A stretch of DNA of 64,000 nt from Micropterix aruncella. Its lineage: Eukaryota > Arthropoda > Insecta > Lepidoptera > Micropterigidae. Below, in pieces: positions 1-11,290 of this stretch. The notes beneath the pieces were generated by a model, which saw only the letters and a program-made list of their open reading frames with translations, was not told the DNA's origin and made no database searches. Each line of letters opens with the position of its first letter. Within the stretch, counting starts at the first letter, position 1. Where the stretch lies: the NCBI GenBank assembly GCA_944548615.1, contig OX155961.1, forward strand, positions 29,308,770 to 29,372,769, given 5' to 3'. The position numbers and the translations under genes are program-made.

Positions 1-356
1 TAGTTACCTATAGTTTGAGGTCGTACACATACATTTGAAAGAAGATTAATATGTAACCAATAGCATAGTAAAATAACAACAGTAGGACATCTCGAGCCCG
101 TTTTCGAAATAAGTACCTACGCTTCGCCGAACCACCGGGGTTGCCACAACAAACACAATTGACAAGTTGTGATCCCATCACGGCAAAAATGCAATTCTTT
201 ATAATAATTAATATGTACGTTTGTGTCTTTTTGGTTTATAGATCAAGAGACGGTTCCTAATATTTTACCATAACAGAATATAAAAGTTAGTGCCGACTTT
301 CTGTGACAGCATTCATCACTTGTTGCATGTGTTCGAAATACCTACATTTTATTAAG
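1..356. other. Unassigned AT-rich stretch
   Basis: No coding frame, inverted repeat or repeat shared with the rest of the window was seen here. Confidence 0.5.
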
Positions 357-368
357 TTAAAGTAGGTA

Positions 369-1277
369 TTATAAATAGGATAGAAAACGAATTTACCGCG
401 TGAAATTTGTAGGACCCGACGTTTCGGTGACGTTGCAGCCGCCGTTGTCTAGGGTAAACTGAAGAGCTGTCAGTCCGTTGTTTTGCGGGTAGGCCGCAAA
501 CCGCTGCCGCCACTGCGTAGGTTATAACGATGGTGGGGGGCCGGGCTCGGAGCGCGGGAATTTTTAAAATCCGTCTTGCACACAACACTCACTGTATCCT
601 GTTTTACGTCTTTGCGTTCGGCGTTCGGCGGCGGGAACATTTTAAGAAGAGGGTTCCACGTAGAAGAGAGTTTGTAGCCGTCATCTCTATTGAAGTTCGG
701 AGTTCTTCTTATTTCAATGGCCCATAGCCACGCGACTGACAGAACACATCAAAGCTGTTAAAAACGTTCAGCGAGAAAAATCGGCGATCTGCGAACATAT
801 ATTGGATAGCGGAAGTAACCACTGGATGCAGTTTCAAAATCCCATTGTTCTATCCAAGGAACAATTCTACTTTCCTCGCATGATCCGGGAAGCCATTGAA
901 ATAAGAAGAACTCCGAACTTCAATAGAGATGACGGCTACAAACTCTCTTCTACGTGGAACCCTCTTCTTAAAATGTTCCCGCCGCCGAACGCCGAACGCA
1001 AAGACGTAAAACAGGATACAGTGAGTGTTGTGTGCAAGACGGATTTTAAAAATTCCCGCGCTCCGAGCCCGGCCCCCCACCATCGTTATAACCTACGCAG
1101 TGGCGGCAGCGGTTTGCGGCCTACCCGCAAAACAACGGACTGACAGCTCTTCAGTTTACCCTAGACAACGGCGGCTGCAACGTCACCGAAACGTCGGGTC
1201 CTACAAATTTCACGCGGTAAATTCGTTTTCTATCCTATTTATAATGTCAAACAACCGCGATAGTCTTCGATTTCATA
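369..1277. mobile_element. Penelope-derived palindromic element, copy 1
   Basis: A 909-bp palindrome. The left arm (about 369-718) is the reverse complement of the right arm (about 893-1250), and a spacer of about 175 bp carries a Penelope-like coding fragment. A 12-bp direct repeat, TTAAAGTAGGTA, lies exactly at both edges (357-368 and 1278-1289) and is read as the target site duplication. The right end carries the tail word GACTATCGCGG in reverse complement, found at one end of the other copies. Copy 1 is therefore inverted relative to those at 8742, 9851, 37464 and 49487. Target duplications of variable length fit Penelope-like insertion. Confidence 0.85.
724..1143 (+). pseudogene. Penelope-like polyprotein fragment, end of GIY-YIG region
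   Basis: The frame read from 724 contains REKSAICEHIL, then the words REAIEIR and NFNRDDGYKLS, then a tryptophan-proline step. This order matches the end of the GIY-YIG endonuclease domain and C-terminus of Penelope-like polyproteins. The reverse transcriptase and the catalytic GIY-YIG part are absent. The frame starts at the junction with the left arm and runs on into the right arm, where the peptide is only the translation of terminal-repeat DNA. It is a remnant trapped between two inverted terminal segments. The same fragment lies on the minus strand at 37.8-38.0 kb. Confidence 0.75.
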
Positions 1278-1289
1278 TTAAAGTAGGTA

Positions 1290-1838
1290 CTTAACAAATA
1301 CGCATCTACCTACCTACCTACGCACTTACTTACATAAATATGCACCTACTTACCTAGACACATACTTACCTACGCAAATGAACAATAAACGTTACCTCGC
1401 AAAAGTAATTTCGCAACGTAAATGTAAAAACTCGTAAATGTAAATTCTGATAGCTTGCATTACAGCCTGTACAGAAAACATTCTACTTTTATATACTTAG
1501 CTGTCGCGCGGCAGCCCTGACTGGCTGGCACCGAGGCGCCTGAGAATCTATGTAGTGGTAGCGTACAGACAACGGGCGCTTGTATGAGTGTAAAATCGGT
1601 GCGTACTATGAAGATGTTATACTGTTCTGTTTTACTATGCCAATAGGTTCCAACCGGTCCCCAGGCAGAGGATGTGTGAAAAATGTTTCGGAATGTCCTT
1701 TCTTTACTAATATGTCTTTAAATCGTTAATGCACGTAAATACTAAAATATGTTACATGATACATTACGTACCAGTTTGTCATTTCATTACGTTCTTTTAT
1801 TTACTTAGTTTGTATATAGGTTCATAAACATATTTATA
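1290..1838. repeat. Degenerate ACCT/ACTT tetranucleotide patch and unassigned DNA
   Basis: From about 1303 to 1375 the sequence is an imperfect run of ACCT, ACTT and related tetramers. The rest up to 1838 shows no coding frame or shared repeat. Confidence 0.5.
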
Positions 1839-1839
1839 A

Positions 1840-2030
1840 CAATATACATGTCCACCTTAGAACAGGCTATAGCCAAGCTAGGTGGCTTATAATAGAATCA
1901 CTGGAAACAGTTTTTGGCATACCATGTTGTCTAATTTGGTGTTGTCTAATATTGTGAATTATCAATTATATTAAAATGAATAGACACATAGTTTCTAGTC
2001 ATGTTGCCCATAACTATTGAATAAAAAAAC
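1840..2030 (+). repeat. Retroelement 3' tail with hairpin (Rep-I)
   Basis: A nested hairpin at about 1853-1890 has outer stem CCACCT/AGGTGG and inner stem GGCT/AGCC. Nearly the same block occurs at 53.75 kb, with weaker relatives at 7.40 kb and 51.15 kb. The 53.75-kb copy ends in a TAAA run and the 7.40-kb copy has an AATAAA, so I read these as LINE 3' untranslated ends. The element class is not determined. Confidence 0.45.
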
Positions 2031-2214
2031 CATGATAATTTCAGTTAATCAGTTAAAGAAATGCGCTAATTAATTAAAAACGTACAAGTAGTTAGGTAGG
2101 CCTGATTCGCAATTACCTAATTTATTGATTAAACTGATTCTTCTAAGGCTGCGTGGCTGCGTCTAATTGGATTTTATTCACCACGGCTGTAATGCCTAAC
2201 GCACAGTTCCGGAA

Positions 2215-2525
2215 ATCGTTAGCCGTCAACCCCGGGCGAAAAATAGCGATACTAAAAAGAGAGAAACGGGGCAGGGGGCGGGGGAAAGGAAAGGGGGGGA
2301 GGGTTGAGAGACGGCGACGCTAATAGTGATATTTCATGGGAAACGGGAATAACCGGCGCAGAGAAGTTTAGACCCGAAGGCCGTAATTTAATTTACGCCC
2401 CTCTCGCGCCCGTTTCGTCCCCCGAATTTCCGCGCGCAGCGGCCGGTTATGATTTATGCGCCTCGCGCTCGTCACTCGAGCGCTTCTCGTTTCCGATATC
2501 GCCGCCGCCGCACAGTGGGCATAGA
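2215..2525. promoter_or_regulatory. GC-rich, CpG-rich non-coding island 1
   Basis: Base composition changes abruptly from the AT-rich flanks to a CpG-dense block with G-runs. The frames across it have no recognisable domain. I read it as an unmethylated or cis-regulatory island. That function is inference. Confidence 0.4.
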
Positions 2526-2704
2526 AACACTCTTGTATATTGTTTTATTTTTAAAGACTAACAGCAGCGATTTTTATCTATTTAACAAATAGGTTGCTTT
2601 ATTATTGATGGTAGTATAATACGGAAACCTTCCTCGAAAAACGCTCTAAAGAACAGCGAAAACCGTACTTAAATCTGTCTACTCGTTTTTGAGATTACGG
2701 CGAA

Positions 2705-3393
2705 CAAACACTGGAGAGTTGTCCCCTACAACGGGCGGACCGATCACTCCAGGAAGGTAAAACAATATTGATCGTTCTTTCAACCTGGATTGAACCTAGA
2801 GACTTGGGGACGAAAACAGTCCAAAGTCTACTAGCTACGCCAACTTGCCCGTAAAAGTCCAACGCCTTACCGCGTGGCACTGGTAAGTAAACACAGCGGG
2901 CAGTCTCGCGCCCTCACTACCCGGCCGGATTTCTCCGTTCTCCTGGTCGCGAATTAGAAGTCGCTTGCGTGGCTTCTACCTGGTGTTAGCGGTAATTCAG
3001 TTCGAATTTATCGTAGACCAATAAGGTCTTGTTTTCATTATCATGCGGGGTCGAGTAGCCAACGGGTCGTTTCAGAAGTGGCCGGCATCAGGTCAACAGT
3101 CACCCCCGCTACTTAGCAAACGTATCAGACCGTTTGCAGGTTCCTCGGTTATTCGCCGGTCGCACAGTCGATTGGCTACCGCCCCACCATGCGTAAACCG
3201 TCCAGCATCGCCCGAGGTCTTCCCCCAAATGATCCGATCACACCTGTCCATGACACAGTCGTGACAGGGTTCAAAACGTTTAAGAGACTTTCCAGGCTCC
3301 TTCCTCTTCGAGGAGGTTACCGGATGGGAGTAGAACCGTGAGTTGAGTTGACCCAAAATGATAATAAACAGCTGCACGGAACCGTTAGCTGCC
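2705..3393 (+). repeat. Rep-A, diverged copy
   Basis: Starts near the family word CTACAACGGGCG and ends near ACGGAACCGTTAGCTGCC. Between them are the family landmarks (TGCCCGTAA, CCAACGCCTTA, CGTGAGTTGA) in the same order as the copies at 27.3 and 30.7 kb. It is one of the more diverged copies. Short frames here do not match a known domain. Confidence 0.65.
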
Positions 3394-3439
3394 ACCGCAA
3401 TCATACAGAGGTTTTTTTGGGGGGCTTTGTTCTATAATT

Positions 3440-3880
3440 GTTTTGAATCCACTGTGCGCCGCATCGTCCGCGCCGCCAGCCGCGAAGCCCGCGAATTTCC
3501 ACACGGACGCGGCGGCAAATTTCCCAAACTCTTAATTTAACTTTTTCCCCGCGGGCGGGAAAAAGGATAAGACGGGCGGTCGGGAAATATTATAATGATG
3601 TCCTTAATTATGTCGAGTTGTAAGTATAAACGGGCACGCGTCTAATTAACAGCCGTACGCGGCAATTTCCCCATTAATGAAAACGCGCGGTCCAATAAAC
3701 TAATTACACATTTATGGCCGTCCGTCGGCCGGTCGGACGTCATTAATAAAATATGAGGGCCGCCACGAGATCTGAATGAAGGGAGGGCGCTCGGTACAAG
3801 AATGTCAACTGCCGGGGGCAGCCGAGCTGCATTTAAATTAGGGGGGCGAGGGCGCGCGAACAAAAGAGGGGGCAGGGTTG
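3440..3880. promoter_or_regulatory. GC-rich island 2 with homeodomain-type sites
   Basis: A CpG-rich block (3460-3560) passes into sequence with many TAATTA-type cores, including TCTAATTAAC, CCATTAATG, CTAATTACA and TTTATGG. Dense homeodomain-type cores inside GC-rich non-coding DNA suggest a conserved regulatory element of a developmental gene. The sites are seen; their use is inference. Confidence 0.45.
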
Positions 3881-3969
3881 CCCAAATTAATTATAACAAA
3901 AATAATATAAAATAAACTGCCGAATACGAAACTGATGCATACATTTTCTTAACTAGATAACTAATTTAA

Positions 3970-4450
3970 TTAACCAGTTAACTGCGGAATTTATTTTTAG
4001 AAGTCCCTTACACATGGTGTTATACCATATTTTACGAAAAAACAAAGTAAAACGAAAAGGTTTACCTACATTTCTATTCAATAAAAATCAACAATACATT
4101 ATAAAAAACTTAAAAATTGCCAAAAATAATAAAATTCCTAAACAGAAAAATGTTTAGTAATTCAATTCACTTTATTGAGATTTTTTAAAAGGAAGATAAA
4201 AAAAACACAATTCGATAGAAAAACTCAGTATTTGATTAAGCTAATACTACTGCTGCTGCTGCTGCTGCTGCTGCAGCAGCGGCAGTAATATCTTACTCAG
4301 TAGTAGTAGTAGGTATCTTACTCAAATATATTTTTTTTATATTTAATAATATTTTTTTTATTTCACACGACGTGTATACACGTCGACCGCACTAATAAAA
4401 ATAAATATTTGGATTGACGTGTATACACATCAAACGCACTTAATGGTTAA
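3970..4450 (-). mobile_element. TTAA-ended MITE, copy 1 (piggyBac-like)
   Basis: A 481-bp element with TTAA at each edge (3970-3973 and 4447-4450) and inverted ends TTAACCAGTTAACTG and CGCACTTAATGGTTAA. It is in the opposite orientation to the copy at 8343-9098: its left end matches the reverse complement of that copy's right end. It carries a CTG/CAG trinucleotide tract (4250-4285) and two palindromic GACGTGTATACACGTC-type words. TTAA target use points to piggyBac-like or Kolobok-like mobilisation. No transposase is present. Confidence 0.75.
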
Positions 4451-5559
4451 GTCTGATGCAACCTGAATTCCCAACCACATTAAAAAAATAATATTAACTG
4501 AATACTATTATAGCGTCGAAGATTTTCTTACTCATAACGGAAAACTGATATAATAAATTTACATCTAAGGTCACGGAAAACAACTATCAATGTCAATTTT
4601 TAAAAAATGGTAATTCCATTTTAAAATAGTACTGACTTAAAATATGACCTTTTAGCCAGGGTTTGTTTGATAAATGTTACATAAATATACACCTAATAAA
4701 AAAAAGTGTCTCATCTTTAAGAAAATAATTGACAATGATCGTTCTTCCCCGTAACCCATAACATAGATATATAGTTGATATTTACAATATTTTTGTATGT
4801 TCACCCGCTGTTTAACCCAACAAACCGAAGAATAGTTTAGTAAAAAACTATGCGTTTTTATAATTCTATAACTATGTGTATATTATTCCTGATTATGTAT
4901 TACTTATTTTTTTAGTTAATTTTGTGATATTTTATTATACTTCCTTTATTTTAAAAAAATAACATATTACTATTATACTTTTTTCCATGTTGCTATCTTT
5001 AAGTATATTAATATACTTATTTACCGCTGGCGGTACCGATGACGGCTCAATCTCAGGCGTCCCGGAGAAGGAAATCACAGAATTGTTACCCGGCGAACGG
5101 ATTATTTTATACCGGTGAACGGGTGAGCTTGTTCAGGCCAACTCGCGTTTACAACGACGTTCATTCGTAAGAGTAATGTGAAAATCGTAGGTATCTGACT
5201 CCATCTAACTTCGCGCGGGGGGTAATACCGCACCTGCAAATTTAATTTGCTTTCTGGCGGGCCAAACGACTTATACTATGTGACAGTCTCTACCCCTATA
5301 TAGGTATAACTGATATTCGGCTGTTCATTTGCAGGTTTTTTGGAAAAAAAATACTATCTGGGTAAAAAAACACAATATATCACAAGTTTATTTTATCTAC
5401 ACATACATATACATATAGTTTTAAACATAAGCATAAAAATAAAAATTCAAATCTATTTTACATAAAATATATTTGAATATATTATAATCCCTAAATTATT
5501 TTGTGGCAGCCCTGCATGTGGCGGAGCAATGTCACGACATAATCCACATTTTATGGGGT
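4451..5559. other. Unassigned AT-rich stretch
   Basis: Mostly AT-rich. A less AT-rich patch at 5015-5270 has no recognisable frame. No repeat shared with the rest of the window was noticed. Confidence 0.5.
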
Positions 5560-6140
5560 GACTGAGGGTCGCTCGAGAGGGAAGCGGACGGCGCCGGAGG
5601 GGAAACCACCCCCCTCCCTCATTCCTCCCCCTCTCCGAGGCGCTGCCAAGTTAGGGCGCCACAGGCAGGTTTTATTACCGGCACGTTAGACTCGGCGAGA
5701 GAGTATTTAATTATTTTGTACAAGCGGGGGTCGCAAACACGGCTCGGATTAGTCCGGGGGGTGAGAGGGGAAAAGGGCGCTATTTTTACGGGCGGTTGAG
5801 GGTGGAAGGGCGCGGCGCGGAGAGGGGGCGGAAGGGGGGGGGAGCACACTGCCGCCCATTACCGTCGAGATACATTCGATTATGACGGGGCAAAATGGCC
5901 GTCGTTTCTGGTCGGCGATTCTCAAACTTAGCGCGTTATTTTTTTATTGCGCCGAATGTAAGCATTTGAATTTTCCAACGGCGCGGACGCTTCCGCGGCG
6001 TGTAGGGGAAGGTGATGTAGATTCGATCGGCGGGTAAAAATGTTCCTGATTTTTACGATGCCACATTATGCGGTAGGTAGGGTAGACCGGGGCTAGAAGG
6101 CGCACGGGTAGGTTGGCGCAACTCAAACATCTCACAACAT
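5560..6140. promoter_or_regulatory. GC-rich island 3
   Basis: CpG-rich block with long purine-rich G-runs (5820-5845), flanked by AT-rich DNA. Frames across it are composition artefacts without domains. Confidence 0.4.
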
Positions 6141-6727
6141 ACCCGTATTATGTTGACAACAATGTACATGCTCCATATCGCACCATTCCACGATGCTCTA
6201 TTGGCTAATGCCCGGGTATGGGTCGCGGTTGTGTCCCTGCGATGTCAATTGGCAATTTCGTGTTTTCACGCCGTTAAAATAAATTTTGTTATTGCAACTT
6301 CCAACATCACCTGCTCTAAACGACCAGACTGAAATAAAAGCGATTGATATTGTGTTGTAGCCTATTCTACTAGGAACTAATCCAGTCTAGAGATGACTGC
6401 TAGGCTTACCATTTGTATAGTGCTGCAATGAGAAAAATATAACATATACACGGAAATACCCATGTTTCAACAAGGATTAAGTATTTAACGCAGATTGTGG
6501 TCCATACGTATAAATTAACATGAGGCGTAACTAACTGTATTGGCGTGACGGTAGTGACTGTGTCATAATGTTAAAACATTGTTATTTCATTACGTCGCAA
6601 ACTTAGGATCTCGCTTCTAACATGAAAGCATGTAGTAGTGTAGGTACGGTTATAGTCAGACACATAAATCATGTTGAAATTACAGTATATTGTTAATTCC
6701 GTATTAACAGAATGTAACTATTACGAT
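6141..6727. other. Unassigned stretch
   Basis: No domain-bearing frame and no clear repeat structure were found. Confidence 0.5.
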
Positions 6728-6893
6728 AATTGTCATGGCTGTTATATTATATTCAATATTAACTACATACAAATAATCAAAATATACTAGGGAGAATAAT
6801 ATATTAAAATAGAAATGCAAATTCTATGTAGAATTATCAAAATAAAATCATTGTATAGTCAATCCAGCAATATTCCTTCGTACTTTTTTAAAT
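6728..6893 (+). repeat. Rep-F, copy 1
   Basis: About 165 bp that recur at 54290-54478 with small indels. Shared words include ACAAATAATCAAAATATACT, GGGAGAATAATATATTAAAA and GTCAATCCAGCAATAT. The class is unknown. There is no coding potential. Confidence 0.75.
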
Positions 6894-7384
6894 TAATAAA
6901 TGTAACATAAATTATATGAGATTTAGAAAGTCAGCTATCAGAATACAGACAGACAACAAACAGACAGCACTTAATCCCAAAAAAAAAGAACAAGTTTTGG
7001 ACAAAAACACTTTTATTACATTGCTCCTCGACTATTCAACAAAATAAATAGTGTTTTTCCTGCAGTACCTACTGAAATCTAGAACTAGTCACGGAGTAAA
7101 GAAAACCCTAACTAAGTCACTTTTGACTATGGGTCGAGAACACTAATAACATATATACTAAAATAGAGCACGATTTTTGAAATATAAATAAAGTATTATA
7201 TAATTTTATCTATAAAGTTTATGTATGTGTATATCTATGTATATACTTAATTTTCACATTATTAGGTACGTACTATTAAATGTATACATATCTATTTTTT
7301 AAATTTAATATGTTACATTTATTTATTACATGCTACGTATTTTTTTTTTAAATCTGCAAGTTACGTTATTTTCATTATTTACAC

Positions 7385-7500
7385 TCTACATTATTTTACA
7401 TTAAGCCTACCTTAGTACAGGCGAGGCCTAGTTAGAATGGATTTGAAACTAAAATATGTGTAAATTTATAGATTTAATAAAGAATTTTGAATTTGAATAC
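7385..7500 (+). repeat. Retroelement 3' tail (Rep-I relative)
   Basis: CCTACCTTAGTACAGGC followed by a complementary GGCCTAGTTAG, then AATAAAGAATTTTGAATTTGAA. This resembles the hairpin-plus-polyadenylation arrangement of the other Rep-I tails. Confidence 0.4.
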
Positions 7501-7875
7501 CATTACGTTTAAAATTTTACAAATCATATCAGCACGGAAATTAAATTAAGAGTTTTTAAACTCCCTTTAAACCATAAATTGGGTTTCTTACCACATTATT
7601 GCTATTTTTTTATTGGTCCTCTCCGAGGCTTTTGATTTGCTCTGGAATCTTATTATAGTAAGAAACTTTTATTATAGTATACATTTATCTTATTTTTATC
7701 CCGATATTTGGCAAAATAAAAAAAATCACTAAAAATTGCGCCTACCAGTCCCAGTCTCCCCTAAACCAACCTTCATGCAAATGCTGCCGATTTAAACTCA
7801 GTAATAAACTCCAATATACACTATAAATTCCATCAAAATTCGCGCGATACTCCACGCTCCACACGATAACAGAAG

Positions 7876-7926
7876 CCCCTTAACCCCCCCCCCCCCCTTT
7901 CCCCCTTCAAGCCCCCCCCCCCCCCC
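7876..7926. repeat. Poly-C tracts
   Basis: Two long C homopolymers separated by a short TTTCCCCCTTCAAG spacer. They lie immediately upstream of the candidate promoter block. Confidence 0.9.
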
Positions 7927-7939
7927 ATATTATTATGCC

Positions 7940-8260
7940 TCGGTTGGCGCATGGCGTGGCTGGGGCGGGCGCATAAGTGGCGTTACCAGCTATCAAGTGT
8001 GACGTACGGTTTTATTATTCACGCGGCAGTGACGTCATTATTCCGCGATTGGTTACTGGTTACCGCGGGGGTTGCTCCGCGCAGACACTCTAATTTATAA
8101 TTTGTTAGGGAATTCAGCCACTTTGATCACTGTCTCTCAACTCTGCGCTGATCAGCGTCAGAGTCTAGGGTTGATTTCGTTAAAATTCTATTTCTGTGCG
8201 AGTTTTAAATTTGAAACATAACATTAGACACTCACTTCGTCTGGGGTGATTAATAATCGT
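7940..8260 (+). promoter_or_regulatory. Candidate promoter / CpG regulatory block
   Basis: Within 130 bp there is a GC-box-like GGGGCGGG (7962-7969), a full CRE TGACGTCA (8030-8037), and an inverted CCAAT core ATTGG (8048-8052). A moderately GC-rich segment follows with initiator-like words and a GCTGATCAGC palindrome near 8147-8156. No open frame starts downstream, so if it is a promoter it would drive a non-coding first exon. An enhancer is an equal alternative. Confidence 0.35.
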
Positions 8261-8342
8261 TAATTGTGTGAATTAACAACTTAAATGACATTATAATTCA
8301 GATTACGTCATCTATTCGTAATTTAGATATTTATTTATTTAT

Positions 8343-9098
8343 TTAACCAGTTAAGTGCGTTCGACGTGTATACACGTCAATCCAAATCTTTATTTTATTG
8401 CGTCGACGTGTTTACACGTCGATTAAAATATAAAAAATACCGTTTAATGTAAAAACTCAATATTTGGCAAAAAAAATACTACTACTTCCTACGCTTCTGT
8501 TGTTGCTGCTACTATAGCAATGGCCGGTAGTGGCTGCGGCTGCAGCGCAGCATCAGCAGCACCAAAAATATCTTTCTAAAATATTTATATTGAATAGTAT
8601 TTTTTAGTACCTTCGAAAAATACCTCAACGAAGTCAACTGAATTACAAAACTTTTTTCTGTGTATGAATTCTATTATTTATGGCATTTTTTAATCTTTTT
8701 GATAATATATTGTTAGTTTTTTATTCAATAGATATGTAATTTAAAATCGAAGACTATCGCGGTTGTTTGACATAGAAATATAGAATAGGATAGAAAACGA
8801 ATTTACACGGTATGCCGCCTACCCGCAAAACAACGGATTGACAGCTCTTCAGTCTACCCTGGACAACGGCGGCTGCAACGTCACCGAAACGTCGGGTGCT
8901 CCAAATTTCACGCGGTAAATTCGTTTTCGATCCTATTTATAAGAAATGTAATTCTTGTCGTTTTACTCAGATTTTTTTCGTTAAATTTATTATGGCAACA
9001 TTTGTATTGCGTTGGACGTGTATACTTGTGATCGCTTCATTTTAATTACGCACTCCGTGAAGGACTTTTAAAAATAAAATCCACAGTTAACTGGTTAA
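8343..9098 (+). mobile_element. TTAA-ended MITE, copy 2 (piggyBac-like)
   Basis: A 756-bp element bounded by TTAA (8343-8346 and 9095-9098) with ends TTAACCAGTTAAGTGCG and CAGTTAACTGGTTAA. Palindromic GACGTGTATACACGTC words lie near the left end (about 8360 and 8403), with a decayed one near 9015. A CTG/CAG-rich tract lies at 8495-8560. The extra length relative to the copy at 3970-4450 is partly a Penelope-derived palindrome inserted at 8742-8945. No transposase is present. Confidence 0.75.
8742..8945. mobile_element. Penelope-derived palindromic element, copy 2
   Basis: A short (204 bp) copy starting near AAAATCGAAGACTATCGCGG and ending CCTATTTATAAG. The 8-bp duplication ATGTAATT flanks it (8734-8741 and 8946-8953). 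Its left arm is nearly absent, so it retains mainly the right-arm sequence with the CACCGAAACGTCGG word. It is nested inside the TTAA MITE, so it is younger than that MITE insertion. Confidence 0.75.
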
Positions 9099-9841
9099 TT
9101 TCGTAAACAAATCAACATTCCGTTCAAATATAATATAATCATAAACATGCATGAAAAGAAATATTAAAATTAATGTAAGTAAACACAAAACATATAGGAA
9201 TTAAATAACCATTCAATGTGCAAGTGCAGGTTTGCCGCGACAGTTTTAAAATAAACCATTTGGAAGGAATCCATATTCTTGGTATAGTCCTTCTGTTTTT
9301 TTTTCATGTTTTTCTACTGTATTGTCTATAGGTACCTACTGGTATATTTTTTTACGGATTGACTATTTTGTAAAATTGTAAAAACAATTATTAATTAAAT
9401 TTATAATAAAAATAAAAAATCTTTTACAAATAATTTGAGATGGTAAAATACCTAAGTAGGTATAAATGAAAAACACAGATAGTCAAAAAAAAAAAGAATA
9501 GTCAAGTTACGAAATAGTAAAATTAGAAATATTAGTCAATCAAATAGTAGACAAATTCTAATAGTAAATCGTCGATAGCTCAAAAAAATTATGTAATAAA
9601 GATAATACTTTTCATTATTACTGACTATATGTTAATTTTATGAAATTATGAAAAAAATCTGATCGATTATTAGTACAATATGTACGACAGTACGATAGTA
9701 CATATAATAATTTGTAAAATCATCGATGAATTTTGAATGAAATATCGGTATTTTTCAATAATTAGAATGTTGTTATAACCTAGAAAATCTGCACTTAAAT
9801 AATCAACATTCTTGTTTGTGTACCCTATAATAGGTAGGTAC
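9099..9841. other. AT-rich stretch with scattered AATAGTCA words
   Basis: Low-complexity AT-rich DNA. Between 9478 and 9560 the word ATAGTCAA or a close variant recurs several times. Similar clusters occur at 51.7 and 57.2 kb. No genes were seen. Confidence 0.5.
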
Positions 9842-9850
9842 TTTTGGTTA

Positions 9851-10067
9851 ATATGAAATGGAAGAATATCGCGGTTGTTTCGACATTATAAATAGGATAA
9901 AAACGAATTTAGCGCCTGAAGCTTGTAGCACCCATCGTTTCGGCGACGTTGCAGCCGTCGTTGTCTAGGGCAGACTGGTCTAGACTCAGTCTACCCTAGA
10001 CAACAGCGGCTGCAACGTCGAGTGAGACAAGCTTCACGCGGTAAATTCGTTTTTATCCTATTTATAA
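9851..10067. mobile_element. Penelope-derived palindromic element, copy 3
   Basis: A 217-bp near-perfect palindrome with the tail word TATCGCGGTTGTTT at the left. The two arms each contain the CTAGACAAC and GGCTGCAACGTC words in opposite orientation, and there is no coding spacer. A perfect 9-bp duplication TTTTGGTTA flanks it (9842-9850 and 10068-10076). Confidence 0.85.
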
Positions 10068-10369
10068 TTTTGGTTAGTTTTGTAATTTTGGTTTACATAC
10101 AAATTCGAGTAGCCATTTTGGTGAATTTTGACTATACTGAGTGTGGGAATCAACTAAATTAAGAACAATCAATACATCCTTAATAGAAAAAAAATGATTC
10201 TTAAAAAGAATATCCTGGGCCTTTTTCTTAGATTAAACGTCTAAAACTTTAGACAACCGTAGTAAGCCCTTATCACGGTGATAAAAGTTAATATCGCGGC
10301 TGTGGAATAAGCCCGTAAGTACCTACAGCTACAATGATAACCGTTACCATACTCGTATAATACTGCACG

Positions 10370-10660
10370 TATAGGTGGCAGCCACAACCCCGGCGAACAA
10401 CCGCAGAGTTAAATCTCCCCCACCCTCTCACCTCAACCCCCCCCCCCCCCCCCCCCACCACCATCTCTAGCGCCCCCTCCTCCATTCCGAGGATCGACTC
10501 GAGTCTTTCCCGCCAGCCGACACAATACGGTCGCATGTTTACCTCCGTGAACGACATGACACGAATATTCTCACAAATGTATCTCCGCGGCCGCTTTTCT
10601 CCACGCCGCAGCCGCACTCTCCCCCCCCCCCCACCCCTCCCCCCACTCTAGCTCTACACC
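10370..10660. promoter_or_regulatory. GC-rich island 4 with poly-C
   Basis: CpG-containing block with C homopolymers near 10437-10456 and 10621-10632. Frames across it are glycine or proline runs caused by the homopolymers, not proteins. Confidence 0.4.
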
Positions 10661-10739
10661 CGCGATAGTTGAGACGCCAGGGCTGCCGCCAAACAATTTC
10701 GAAAAAAATCAAACAGGTTTTTTATGCCACGTTCGGTGA

Positions 10740-11290
10740 TGCATCCGCCGTACACATATATTTTACTTTTCCCGGTCCACCAACCGATGAAAAGGGAAAG
10801 TATTGTAAACGTGCTTAAAAAATAGAGATGAAGAAATATCCATTTTGAGCCCCACTGAGACAATTGAGACCATTTCCAAATGAAATGCCGTCCGTGTCTG
10901 TCTGTGTGTATTTATACATGATAGCGTTCACACGCTTAATCCGACTGAGTTGAAATCGGGCATGCAGGCATCATTTGGTCATGGCAAGAGTTGAAAAGGT
11001 TGTGGTTTAAATCGGTCCACCAGGGGGGCCTTCAGCGTGTCTGTGTGTATTCCAATCTTGAAATATTGGATTTAGAAACACAAATGCCTCGTTGGGCCGA
11101 AATCACATTTTGAAATGTTGGTTGGAATATCTCAAATATAACCTACACTCATAATATTTAAACGCCATCTATTGGCGCTTGGCCCAATTTCGCCCTTAGC
11201 CGATAATCGAACCGCGCCGCCCAAGGCGGTTGTAACGGAAAGCAACCAGATTTGAAAACCGGCCTCTCTCGCTGACCGATTTTATTTATG
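10740..11290 (+). repeat. Rep-B copy
   Basis: Shares with the copies at 13.4, 26.9, 31.3 and 60.3 kb the ordered words GAAAGTATTGT, ATCCATTTTGAGCCCC, CTGTCTGTGTGTAT, GGCATGCAGGCATCAT, TTGGGCCGAAATCAC and GGTTGGAATATCTCA. It has no coding potential or recognisable termini. Its class is unknown. Confidence 0.7.

Noticed and set aside
10288..10617. 109-codon minus-strand frame
   Set aside because: A glycine run comes from the poly-C tract, and the flanks are island DNA.
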